Source: Paracoccaceae bacterium (GTDB taxonomy: Bacteria > Pseudomonadota > Alphaproteobacteria > Rhodobacterales > Rhodobacteraceae). From it: a DNA stretch of 64,000 nucleotides. Below, one piece after another: positions 55,373 through 63,781 of the stretch (position 1 is the first letter of the stretch; the number at the start of each line of letters is the position of its first letter). Below the pieces are notes generated by a model. That model did no database searches. It saw only the letters and a program-made list of their open reading frames with translations, and had not been told where the DNA came from. The stretch lies in assembly GCA_018223125.1 (NCBI GenBank), contig JAAEZA010000004.1:1-64000 (forward strand), written 5' to 3'. Position numbers and translations under genes: made by a program.

Positions 55373-56275
55373 CTAGCCGGTCAAATCCGCAACCTTCCGC
55401 GCTACAGCATCCCTGTCAAACCCCGGTTTCAACCCGATGCAGACCAGTCCGATGGGCGAGTCTTCAGGCGCAGCTTCGCTACTCCAGCGGCGTGATACGG
55501 ATTGCACCGCATGGATGGCCCCGTCTCTATCCCGTACAAAGCCCTTTGCCCGCACCAGATCCAATTCTTCTGACGCCAGAAGCTGGCCCAGCGCCGCCGG
55601 ATCACACGGGCTATCCATTGGCAAACTGACAGAGTCAAAACCGCTGGTATCATGCCGTGCGCCGCTGTCGCGGTTGCGCCCGACAAAGCTTTGCAACAGA
55701 ACTTCCGGCGGCAGGGCACCATGCTTGGCCAGCAGAAGCTGTGCGTCTTTGGCATGGGAGCGTGCGAAAGACTCGCTGTCGGCGCGGGTCTTGTCGCTGA
55801 CCAGATCCACCTTGTTCAGCACCACAATATCCGCATCGGCAAGCTGCCGCGTCACGGTATCGCCCATGTATTTATGGTAGGCATTGGCCCGCAATGTCTC
55901 GGCGTCTGCCACGATCACAACCCCGTCCATACTGTAGCCCTGCATCAGCCCGACAGACCCCGCAATCGCACCGGGTAATGCCACGCCGGAGGCTTCCAGC
56001 ACCACATGATCCGGCGCCGGATCGAGCTTGCGCAGGTCGGACAGGGCCGCCGCCATATCCGAACCGTAAGAACAGCAGACACAGCCCCCCGCGATAGAGA
56101 TGATGTCGTCGTCCTGCGCCACGATCAGGTCTTCGTCGATGGGCAGCGCGCCAAATTCATTGACCAGCACCGCCAGCCGCAGCCCGTCCGCGTTGCGCAG
56201 CAGGTGATTGACGAGCGAGGTTTTCCCCGCCCCCAGATACCCGCCGATAACCGTTACAGGAAGCCGCTTTATCAC
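55373..56275 (-). CDS. CobW/COG0523 family metal-chaperone GTPase
   Basis: A 300-residue G3E GTPase with Walker A GGYLGAGKTS (11-20), the metal motif CVCC within GGCVCCS (Cys65, Cys67, Cys68), NKVD, and a C-terminal CobW domain. COG0523 proteins hand metals, often zinc, to client enzymes or act in metal starvation. The start is GTG, overlapping the stop of the upstream amidohydrolase (GTGA), so that metal-dependent enzyme is a plausible client. No Zur box was recognised. Confidence 0.88.
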   Translation of the reverse strand: MIKRLPVTVIGGYLGAGKTSLVNHLLRNADGLRLAVLVNEFGALPIDEDLIVAQDDDIISIAGGCVCCSYGSDMAAALSDLRKLDPAPDHVVLEASGVALPGAIAGSVGLMQGYSMDGVVIVADAETLRANAYHKYMGDTVTRQLADADIVVLNKVDLVSDKTRADSESFARSHAKDAQLLLAKHGALPPEVLLQSFVGRNRDSGARHDTSGFDSVSLPMDSPCDPAALGQLLASEELDLVRAKGFVRDRDGAIHAVQSVSRRWSSEAAPEDSPIGLVCIGLKPGFDRDAVARKVADLTG

Positions 56276-57915
56276 AGGTCTGCCGCCGCAAAGACGCGCC
56301 CGCCCTGTACGGTGCCCCAGACTTTCACGTCTTTCAACTCCGCCGGATCAACCGCTGTCGGATCATCTTCCAGCACAGCGAAATCCGCCTTCTTGCCGAT
56401 CTCGATGGAACCGACCTCACCGTCCAGCTTTAACGTAAAAGCCGCGCCGATGGTGATCGCATAAAGCGCATCCGCAACCGAGATTTTCTCCCCCTCGCCC
56501 TGCACCCTGCCGGATGCTGTCAGCCGGTTCACCGCACACCAAGCGGTGAACAGCGGGCCAAGTGGCGTCACTGGCGCATCGGAGTGGATCGCCATTGGAA
56601 CACCGGTATCCAGCGCGGTGCGGCAGGCATTCATGCGCAGCGCACGTTCCGGTCCGACGGTCAGGTTATAGTGTTCGTCACCCCAGTAAAAATGGTGGTT
56701 GGCAAAGAGGTTCACACACATGCCAAGCTGCTTCATCTTGCGGAACTGCGCGGCATCCGCAAGCTGGCAGTGTTGCAGCGTATAGCGGTGATCCGGCGAT
56801 GGATGGTTGCGCAGCGCCTCTTCCATGGTTTCCAGCACCAGTTCGGTGGCCTGATCCCCGTTTGTATGGGTATGGATGTGCAGCTCGTTTTCCAGCGCAA
56901 GGTTCAGGATTTGCGACAGGTGGTCCGGTGTGATGTACCACAATCCGTTGTCCGCCCCGTTGTGATAGCCGGGCCAGCGCAGACGGGCAGAGAACCCCTG
57001 AATGGACCCGTCCGCCACAACCTTGATCATCCCCATTCGCAACTGATCGGTTGATTTCCCTTTGAGTTCTTTTGCATGGGCAATCAGTTCTTCGGGCGTT
57101 GATCCCATGAAATGGCGCAGCGGGACGATGCGGGTCGGAAAATCCGCTTCGGATGTCACGTCCAGCATCATTTCAACCGCGTCATCATTCAGACGGGCGG
57201 CCAGATCGGTGATGGTGGTCGTGCCGGTGCGCACGCACAGCTTGCCAAAGTCCCGCAAGCCATCAGCGTCACAGCCCAGAACATCGCGGTCAAAGCCGAC
57301 ATGTTCGCCCACGGGCATATAGGCATCCGGCCCGCGCAGCTCCCCCGTGGGATAGCCGTCATCACCCAGCGGAATTCCCGGATGGTTGATACCGGTTTTC
57401 ATAAGTCCGGCCAGTTCCAGCCCTTTGGTGTTCACATTCATGATGTGGCCCGAGGCATGAAGAACACCAATCGCGCGGGTTGAGGAAACAGAATCCAGAT
57501 CCGCACGGCTGACCAGCGCGTTATCCATATAGATCGGATCCAACTGCCACCCCGGCAACGGCGCATCCGGATCATCCAGTTTGGCTTCGGCTTCCTTCAG
57601 GCGCTCCAGCATGGAGTCTATGGTTTTCACACCTTCCCAAACCTTGCCGTTCGGGTCCATCCGGTCAAAGAAACCGCAATAGACGTTGCGCCACATTGTG
57701 CCTTCCATTGTATGGGCATGGCCTTCCACAAAACCGGGCATCAGCACCTTATCCGCAAATCTTTCATCCAGGGTATAGTCCCCCCAGACCGCCAGTTCTT
57801 CGAGACTGCCCGCCCCGAGCACCCGCCCTTCGCGCACGGCGACGTGGCTTACCTCGGGCTGGTTCGGGTTCATGGTGATAATCTTGCGTGCGGAATAAAT
57901 TGTAGTTTGTGACAT
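56272..57915 (-). CDS. Metal-dependent amidohydrolase (YtcJ-like)
   Basis: A 547-residue amidohydrolase of the Amidohydro_3 / YtcJ type. The first metal motif HAH is at 66-68 (VEGHAHTMEG), a composite beta-sandwich surrounds the barrel, and later HTHTNGDQA and HSDAPVTPLGP provide further metal ligands. No signal peptide. Substrate unknown: relatives act on amides, N-acyl compounds or cyclic ureas. Translationally coupled to the COG0523 GTPase. Confidence 0.85.
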   Translation of the reverse strand: MSQTTIYSARKIITMNPNQPEVSHVAVREGRVLGAGSLEELAVWGDYTLDERFADKVLMPGFVEGHAHTMEGTMWRNVYCGFFDRMDPNGKVWEGVKTIDSMLERLKEAEAKLDDPDAPLPGWQLDPIYMDNALVSRADLDSVSSTRAIGVLHASGHIMNVNTKGLELAGLMKTGINHPGIPLGDDGYPTGELRGPDAYMPVGEHVGFDRDVLGCDADGLRDFGKLCVRTGTTTITDLAARLNDDAVEMMLDVTSEADFPTRIVPLRHFMGSTPEELIAHAKELKGKSTDQLRMGMIKVVADGSIQGFSARLRWPGYHNGADNGLWYITPDHLSQILNLALENELHIHTHTNGDQATELVLETMEEALRNHPSPDHRYTLQHCQLADAAQFRKMKQLGMCVNLFANHHFYWGDEHYNLTVGPERALRMNACRTALDTGVPMAIHSDAPVTPLGPLFTAWCAVNRLTASGRVQGEGEKISVADALYAITIGAAFTLKLDGEVGSIEIGKKADFAVLEDDPTAVDPAELKDVKVWGTVQGGRVFAAADL

Positions 57916-58022
57916 ATTAAGAGAGTCCCGATCTGGCTGTTTGGAAAAAGACTACGGCGGGACCTCCCATTGGAAAAATAGTTTTATGAGGCGATAAACC
58001 TCAGAAAAATCGTGTAAGCTTC

Positions 58023-58856
58023 CTACAATATAACACGATGTTCCTGCTGTCCCGCTACTGGGGACTCGATCGCGAAAACCTGCCCCTCCGAGGGACCGTC
58101 CAAACCATCCGCCGCAGAAGTTACAAACAGTGTTTTGAAATCTTCGCCCCCGAAGGCAGGGCAGGATATTTGCGCTGCCGGAAACTCCACCGCGTCCAGA
58201 AACTTCCCGTTTGCATCATATCGGGCCACGCGGTGCGCGCCCCATTGGGCATTCCACAGACAGCCTTCGCCGTCCACCACGGACCCGTCGGGGTTCAGTT
58301 CTTCCGCACGCAAATCGAGAAACAGTTCCGGCGCGCCGACCGGCCAGCCCTGTGCATCAAGCGCAACCTGCATGATCCGCCGCCCGCGTGTGTCGGTAAA
58401 ATAGGCGCGGTCCCCGCTTGGCGCAAAGCAGATGGAATTGCTGATGGTGATCCGGTCGAACAACTGGCGCAGTTCCCCGCGGTAGTAACGGTAAATCGCC
58501 CCGGCATAGCTTTCAGCATTCTTGCCCATGGTCCCGATCCAGAAGCCACCCTGCGGATCGGCACGCCCGTCGTTGGAGCGTGTCAGCGGGTTGTCTGCCT
58601 CCAGCCCGACGATATCGGTGACGGCCTGCGTGTTCAGGTCAAACGTGAACAAGGCGGTTTCCCCCGCCACCAGCAGCGTATCCGCATCCACCCATCCCGC
58701 CGCCGAAACATGGCCGCTGAACGTCCAGTCCGCCCCGCTGTCACAGAGCAGTTTCATGCCCAGAATGTCAAACCAGAACAACTGCTTGCGTAAAGGATGC
58801 CAGAGCGGACCTTCCCCCAGAAGGCACTGTCGGGAATCATGAAGTGTGACGGTCAT
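58023..58856 (-). CDS. SMP-30/gluconolactonase family sugar lactonase
   Basis: A 277-residue six-bladed propeller that hydrolyses sugar lactones. The metal Glu is in LGEGPLWH (about 12-19); SNDGRADPQGGFWIGTMG and FTDTRGRRI are the other conserved blades. ATG with AGGAG 9 bases upstream. With dgoK and an SDR upstream it forms a sugar-oxidation cluster, plausibly galactonolactone to galactonate. Confidence 0.88.
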   Translation of the reverse strand: MTVTLHDSRQCLLGEGPLWHPLRKQLFWFDILGMKLLCDSGADWTFSGHVSAAGWVDADTLLVAGETALFTFDLNTQAVTDIVGLEADNPLTRSNDGRADPQGGFWIGTMGKNAESYAGAIYRYYRGELRQLFDRITISNSICFAPSGDRAYFTDTRGRRIMQVALDAQGWPVGAPELFLDLRAEELNPDGSVVDGEGCLWNAQWGAHRVARYDANGKFLDAVEFPAAQISCPAFGGEDFKTLFVTSAADGLDGPSEGQVFAIESPVAGQQEHRVIL

Positions 58857-58936
58857 CGGGCTGGCTCCTGTCTTTGGTCGCAACACTGTTGCCTGCACAG
58901 CCAGCTGCGTCAACGGCGCAATAGACAGCCGCCCGA

Positions 58937-59860
58937 CTAGTCTTTGGCGGCTGTCAGCGCCTCATAAGCGGTTTGCAACCCTTCACGAACCAGCGGTGCA
59001 CTATCAAGGACCGGAGCCTGCAATCCTTGCAGGGACAGGGCACGGGCGTAAATTTTTCCGATGTCCGGCGCTGCCAGTACCGTCAGGTTCTGCCCCAGCC
59101 AGTAGGGGCGCGTTGCGGCAAGCTCCATGCCAATCAGCAGACCGGACAGTCGCGCGCGGGCCGCTTCCGGTGTGCCTTGTGCAAGCAGTGACTCCGCTTG
59201 CAGGCTGAAAAGTTTGGCGGCCACGGATTCGGGGCGTGAAATGGCTTCGCTGACCCCGCTTTCAAATGCGGCATCATCCCAGCCACCAATCGCTACAGCA
59301 TTGCGCAGCACCGACTGTCTGGCCAGCAGGGCATAGAGCTCTCCGGTCAGGAAAGTCTGGAAGGAAACCACTTCCTCGGCGCTGATATGGACCCATTTGG
59401 AATGGGTGCCGGGCATGACCAGAACACCGTCGAATTTGGGACTGGATTGCAGGAACCCTGCGATCTTCGTTTCCTCGCCCCGCATGAGATCCGGCGCAGG
59501 GCTGGTCTGGCTTAACCCCGGCACAATAGTAACCGCGATGCGGGCGTCACCGGTTCTTGCGCTTACAAAAGAGTCTGCCGACTGCGGGGCACAGGGGACC
59601 GCCTGAAACGGAACTTCGGCCCAATCTTCGGCAGAGCCGACCATGCCGGAACACAGGACCGGCGTGGTTCTTGCGTCACTTAAAAAATCTTCAATCATGG
59701 CAAGCAGGGTTGTTTCAAACCCGTCCCGCGTCAAACGCTCCATCCCCTGATCGGCACTGCGCTCTGCCAGCAGGTTCCCCCCTGCCCCCATCACCCAGAC
59801 CCGCTGGCGGGTTTGGCCCCAGTCAACTGCGATCCATTCGGTCTTTTCCTGCAAGGACAT
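58937..59860 (-). CDS. dgoK: 2-dehydro-3-deoxygalactonokinase
   Basis: Phosphorylates 2-keto-3-deoxygalactonate in the De Ley-Doudoroff pathway. The 307 residues start with the ATP-binding VDWGQTRQRVWVM and include VLVMPGTHSKWVH and ARLSGLLIGMEL, as in DgoK. Its start codon shares one base with the SDR stop. The partner aldolase (dgoA) and dehydratase (dgoD) are not in the window. Confidence 0.9.
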   Translation of the reverse strand: MSLQEKTEWIAVDWGQTRQRVWVMGAGGNLLAERSADQGMERLTRDGFETTLLAMIEDFLSDARTTPVLCSGMVGSAEDWAEVPFQAVPCAPQSADSFVSARTGDARIAVTIVPGLSQTSPAPDLMRGEETKIAGFLQSSPKFDGVLVMPGTHSKWVHISAEEVVSFQTFLTGELYALLARQSVLRNAVAIGGWDDAAFESGVSEAISRPESVAAKLFSLQAESLLAQGTPEAARARLSGLLIGMELAATRPYWLGQNLTVLAAPDIGKIYARALSLQGLQAPVLDSAPLVREGLQTAYEALTAAKD

Positions 59861-60630
59861 CAGCCTGTCACCACCACGCCGCCGTCCACCACCAGTGCCT
59901 GTCCGGTCATCATCCGGCTGGCTTTGGAGGCGAGAAACAGCGTGGCATCCACAATATCATCGGCCACGAGATGTTCTTTCAGACACTGCCTTTCCAGATG
60001 CGCAGCCAGCCCTTCAGGTGTGGCCCAAAGCTCCATCTGCCGTTCTGTCAGAACCCATCCGGGCATCAGCGCATTGACGCGGATGTTATGGGGTCCAAGT
60101 TCGCGGGCCAGACCACGGGTCAGGCCGGTAATCGCGGCTTTTGCGGCCACATAGCCCGGATAATCCCCGTTCCCCATCATGTAGGACACAGAAGAAAAGT
60201 TGATGATAGACCCGCCGCCTGCGTCTTTCATGCCCTCCACTGCGGCCTGCGCGGTAAACACATGGGGGCGCAGGTTCACCGCCTGTCCCATGTCCCAGCT
60301 TTCCGGCGTAATATCGGCCAGTTGGTGGCGGTTGTCGTTGGCGGCATTATTCACCACCACATCAAACGCTCCGTTGACGCTGGCGGCTTGTGCCATTGCC
60401 TCTTTCAGCGCCGCAATATCGGTGATGTCGCACTGGATAAAAACGGGCGTACTGCCGTATTTCGATCCCATTTTCGCAGCAAAGTTGCTGGCGTCCGAGC
60501 GCTGCACAAATGCAACCTTTGCCCCTTGCTGTAAAAAACCTTCCGTCAGGCTTGCGCCGATACCGGATCCGCCGCCGGTGATGAAAACGCTTTTGTCTTT
60601 CAGGTCATGAAAGGTGACGATATCGCTCAT
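59860..60630 (-). CDS. SDR family sugar dehydrogenase (probable galactose dehydrogenase)
   Basis: A 256-residue Rossmann enzyme with TGGGSGIG (18-25), NNAAND and the catalytic Ser with YVAAK. Gene order SDR-dgoK-lactonase fits an NAD-dependent sugar 1-dehydrogenase making the lactone, but other SDR activities cannot be ruled out. Starts 66 bp after the LysR stop on the same strand. Confidence 0.82.
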   Translation of the reverse strand: MSDIVTFHDLKDKSVFITGGGSGIGASLTEGFLQQGAKVAFVQRSDASNFAAKMGSKYGSTPVFIQCDITDIAALKEAMAQAASVNGAFDVVVNNAANDNRHQLADITPESWDMGQAVNLRPHVFTAQAAVEGMKDAGGGSIINFSSVSYMMGNGDYPGYVAAKAAITGLTRGLARELGPHNIRVNALMPGWVLTERQMELWATPEGLAAHLERQCLKEHLVADDIVDATLFLASKASRMMTGQALVVDGGVVVTG

Positions 60631-60696
60631 GGGTGGCTCCTTTATTTTCCGGCTCCGGCGGGTTGGCCCTTCCGGAATACTGTTTACCCTCTTTAG

Positions 60697-61614
60697 TCAC
60701 TGACCGTCGGGATCGCAATCACCAGCGGCTTCGGGCGCCAGCGCCTTGAGGGTTCGCGGTAGCGCCAGAACCTCGGCCATATCGTTGCGATAGGCGGCTA
60801 CGATGTTTTCCTGTGCAAAGGCATCGCTGATTTCTACCCGCTTCAATGGCAGGCCGTCATAACTGTGATCCGACAGGGGCGCGGTGTAGCTGATCCCTAC
60901 GCCTTCCCCGTTGGCAGCGAAAGAGCGCATAACCTCAAGCGAGGCGACCCGATGGGCCACACGGGGCCGCACGCTCGCCTTTGCAAAAAGCGCAAGCATA
61001 TGACGGACCGAAAGGCCTTCATCAAACAGGATCAGATCCCGCGTGGCGAGCTGTTCCAGCCGGACGGTTTCCTGCCGCGCAAGCGGATCATCCGCAGCCA
61101 CAAAAGCCCCCGGCGCAACGCTCGAAAGCCTGTGGCGGGTGAACCGCGCATCAAGCCCGAGATCATAGGTAATCGCAAGATCGAGCTGCCCTTCGGCCAT
61201 ATCTGCGGCCAGCGTTTCAAAATCCGCTACAACCGGATGGAAATCAACATCCCTGAATTCTGCCCGCAAGCGTTTCAGGGCGGGAGCCAGCCAGACCGGT
61301 GCGAGATCGGAAAAGCAGCCAATCCGCAGCTTTTGCGGTGGTTTGCTGAAATCCGCCCGCGGGTTTTCAAGCTGTGCTGCGCGGGCGAGTAACGCTTCTG
61401 CCTCTGCCAGAAAACCTTTTGCAAAACCGGTGGGACGGATCGGAGCACCCTTGCGCCGGATGAACAATGCCCTGCCAAGATGCGCTTCGACCGTAGACAC
61501 GGCCACGGACAGGGCAGGCTGGGAGATGTTGAGCATCTGTGCTGCCGCGCTCATACTGCCGGCTTTGGAAACCGCGACCACATATTCATAATGGCGCAGG
61601 GTAAGGTATAACAT
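60697..61614 (-). CDS. LysR family transcriptional regulator
   Basis: A 305-residue LTTR with the N-terminal winged helix (SKAGSMSAAAQMLNISQPAL, about 15-34) and a periplasmic-binding-like effector domain. It is divergent from the phytanoyl-CoA dioxygenase gene with an 84-bp AT-rich spacer and is directly upstream of the sugar genes, so either could be its target. Confidence 0.88.
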   Translation of the reverse strand: MLYLTLRHYEYVVAVSKAGSMSAAAQMLNISQPALSVAVSTVEAHLGRALFIRRKGAPIRPTGFAKGFLAEAEALLARAAQLENPRADFSKPPQKLRIGCFSDLAPVWLAPALKRLRAEFRDVDFHPVVADFETLAADMAEGQLDLAITYDLGLDARFTRHRLSSVAPGAFVAADDPLARQETVRLEQLATRDLILFDEGLSVRHMLALFAKASVRPRVAHRVASLEVMRSFAANGEGVGISYTAPLSDHSYDGLPLKRVEISDAFAQENIVAAYRNDMAEVLALPRTLKALAPEAAGDCDPDGQ

Positions 61615-61698
61615 GGCATTATACTTGAGTTAGTTAATTATGATTTGAAGCTATGTCATAAAACAGTCATCCCTGTCATCGCATAAAGGAGATGAAAC
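61615..61698. promoter_or_regulatory. LysR / dioxygenase divergent spacer
   Basis: AT-rich with TTGAGTTAGTTAATTATGAT around 61625-61645, containing overlapping short dyads of the T-N11-A style used by LysR regulators. No single site is decisive. AAAGGAG at 61685-61691 is the ribosome site of the dioxygenase gene. Confidence 0.35.
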
Positions 61699-62496
61699 AT
61701 GCACCATCCGCTGATTACCCAAGATCATATCGACACCTACCAACGGGACGGCGTGGTCCTGATCAAAGGGTTGTTTGCCGATCACGTTGAAACCCTGCGC
61801 GACGGGGTTGAGGTGAACATGCAGGAACCCGGCCCCTATGCGGCCGAAAACCTCAAGAGCGGGGACACCGGCCGCTTTTTTGACGATTACTGCAACTGGA
61901 CGCGGATTTCACAGTTTGAAGAGGTGATCCGCAATTCCCCTGCGGCGGCGGTTGCGGCGGATTTGATGCAATCGCGATCTGTGCAGGTGTTTCACGACCA
62001 TGTGCTGGTGAAAGAGCCCGGCACCTCCAAGCCGACCCCGTGGCATCAGGATGCGCCCTATTATTTTGTCGAAGGCCGGCAGACCATCAGCTTCTGGTCG
62101 CCGCTTGACCCTGTAACAGATGCGTCACTGCGCTGTGTCGCTGGAAGCCACTTGTGGGAAAAGCAGGTCCTGCCAACCCGCTGGCTGAACGAGGACAATT
62201 TCTATCCCGACAGTGACGCCTATATGCCGGTGCCAGACCCTGATGCGGAAGGCATGCAGATCACAGAATGGGCGATGGAACCGGGCGATGCGGTGGCCTT
62301 TAACTATGGTATTTTGCACGGGGCACGGGCCAATGTCTCCGACCGGCGCCGCCGCGCGTTTTCCCTGCGACTGGTGGGCGATGATGCACGCTATGTAGAG
62401 CGGCCGGGGCCGACCTCTCCGCCGTTTCCGGGGCATGACATGACAGCGGGACAGAAACTGCGCGAAGACTGGTTTCCGGTAATATACCAGCGGTGA
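61699..62496 (+). CDS. Phytanoyl-CoA dioxygenase family protein
   Basis: A 265-residue Fe(II)/2-oxoglutarate oxygenase of the PhyH family. The iron triad is visible: His116 and Asp118 in WHQDAPYY and His207 in GILHGA; the Arg of RRRAFSLRLVGDD should bind 2-oxoglutarate. Bacterial members hydroxylate varied small molecules such as ectoine, so the substrate is open. AAAGGAG lies 8 bases before the ATG. Divergent from LysR, which may control it. Confidence 0.87.
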   Translation: MHHPLITQDHIDTYQRDGVVLIKGLFADHVETLRDGVEVNMQEPGPYAAENLKSGDTGRFFDDYCNWTRISQFEEVIRNSPAAAVAADLMQSRSVQVFHDHVLVKEPGTSKPTPWHQDAPYYFVEGRQTISFWSPLDPVTDASLRCVAGSHLWEKQVLPTRWLNEDNFYPDSDAYMPVPDPDAEGMQITEWAMEPGDAVAFNYGILHGARANVSDRRRRAFSLRLVGDDARYVERPGPTSPPFPGHDMTAGQKLREDWFPVIYQR

Positions 62497-62570
62497 GTGC
62501 GGCACCCTGCCCTTTACCGGAAAAACTATCCTTTTGATAGAATGGCAAAATCCGGTTTATCACCCTGCAA

Positions 62571-62641
62571 ATATGAAGCGTCATACAAGACGCTTCATAT
62601 ATGACGCGTGTTACATGAAGCTTCATATATGAAGCTTCATG
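62571..62641. repeat. Array of nested palindromes (ATGAAGCTTCAT type)
   Basis: Within 71 bases: a perfect 12-bp hairpin ATATGAAGCGTC / GACGCTTCATAT with loop ATACAA (62571-62600), then a perfect 28-base palindrome (62614-62641) made of two ATGAAGCTTCAT palindromes joined by AT. The whole reads as repeated ATGAAGCNTCAT units. It lies between two convergent genes, 75 bp past one stop and 30 bp before the other. No T-run, so not a standard terminator. Confidence 0.75.
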
Positions 62642-62670
62642 GTTAACTGATTGTTAGGAAATCACCGTCC

Positions 62671-63618
62671 TCAGCCCCGATCGGCCGCCGCACGGGTCAG
62701 ACGATCGTTTATCGCCAGCCCCAGCCCCGTCATCGGCACCGGAGACACCGCAATACTGCGCCCGTCCTGCCGAGCCAGCCCGTCCGCCCGACGCAACATA
62801 TCAAACAGGTTGGCTGCCGCCTCTGACAGATTACCGGCTGCGGACAGGTTCAGATCAGCCCCTGTCACAGCGCCAAAACCGATCAGCACCTCGCCCGCCC
62901 GCCGCTCTGTCGCGTTGATCCGCACCTGCGCATCCGGTGCATAATGGGACGCCAACTGCCCCGGAGCCTTCGGCGTATCGGGGTCTTCGGTGCGGGCCAC
63001 AGCCTGCCCGATCACCGCTTCCACATCCTCTACCGTTACACCGCCTGCCCGCAGCAGCGCGATTTCGGCGCCCGCATAAAGGATCGTGGATTCCAGCCCG
63101 ACCGCACAATCGCCGCCTTCCAGCACAGCGTCGATTTTCCCGTCCAGACCGTCCAGCACATGGGACATCCGCGTCGGGCTGATCCCACCCGACGGATTCG
63201 CCGAAGGGGCTGCCACCGGCCCGCCAAAGGCGGCCAGCACCGCACGCGCCCCATCATGGGCTGGCACACGGATTGCCACAGTATCAAGACCTGCCGTGAC
63301 CAGAGAAGACAGCCCCGCCCCTTCGCGCACGGGGACAACAAGGCTGAGCGGGCCGGGCCAGAAAGCCTCTGCCAGTTTGCGCGCCAGAGGGGAAAACACA
63401 CCAAACCGTTCTGCCGCGGCGAGATCGGGAAGATGGATTATCAACGGATTGAAGGACGGCCGTCCTTTTGCGGCATAAACCCCTGCAACGGCCGTTCCGT
63501 TACAGGCATCCGCACCAAGCCCGTAGACCGTTTCCGTTGCAAAGGCCAGCAACCCGCCGCGCCGCAGGACACCGGCGGCCTGTTCAACTTGGTGGCTCTC
63601 GAAACGCTCTGTCTGCAT
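62671..63618 (-). CDS. L-threonylcarbamoyladenylate synthase (Sua5 type)
   Basis: Makes threonylcarbamoyl-AMP for the t6A37 modification of tRNAs reading ANN codons. The 315 residues have the YrdC domain (FATETVYGLGADA, KGRPSFNPLIIHL, SANPSGGISPT) plus the C-terminal Sua5 domain, so it is Sua5 rather than the short YrdC/TsaC. Start at MQTERFESHQ; an ATG 12 bases upstream with GGAG nearby is an alternative. Confidence 0.92.
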   Translation of the reverse strand: MQTERFESHQVEQAAGVLRRGGLLAFATETVYGLGADACNGTAVAGVYAAKGRPSFNPLIIHLPDLAAAERFGVFSPLARKLAEAFWPGPLSLVVPVREGAGLSSLVTAGLDTVAIRVPAHDGARAVLAAFGGPVAAPSANPSGGISPTRMSHVLDGLDGKIDAVLEGGDCAVGLESTILYAGAEIALLRAGGVTVEDVEAVIGQAVARTEDPDTPKAPGQLASHYAPDAQVRINATERRAGEVLIGFGAVTGADLNLSAAGNLSEAAANLFDMLRRADGLARQDGRSIAVSPVPMTGLGLAINDRLTRAAADRG

Positions 63619-63781
63619 ACCTGTTCTCATCCTGCTCCGGCCTTTGAAAGGCCCCACAATGACGTTGTGTTCCAGTTGTCGTGACGCAACGGGCAGTTTA
63701 GGTTGCCCCGGAACCGCCGTTACCGTGCGTTTACCCGAATGACTTCGTAATGCAAGCCTGCACCGCAAAGGACAAGACCAT

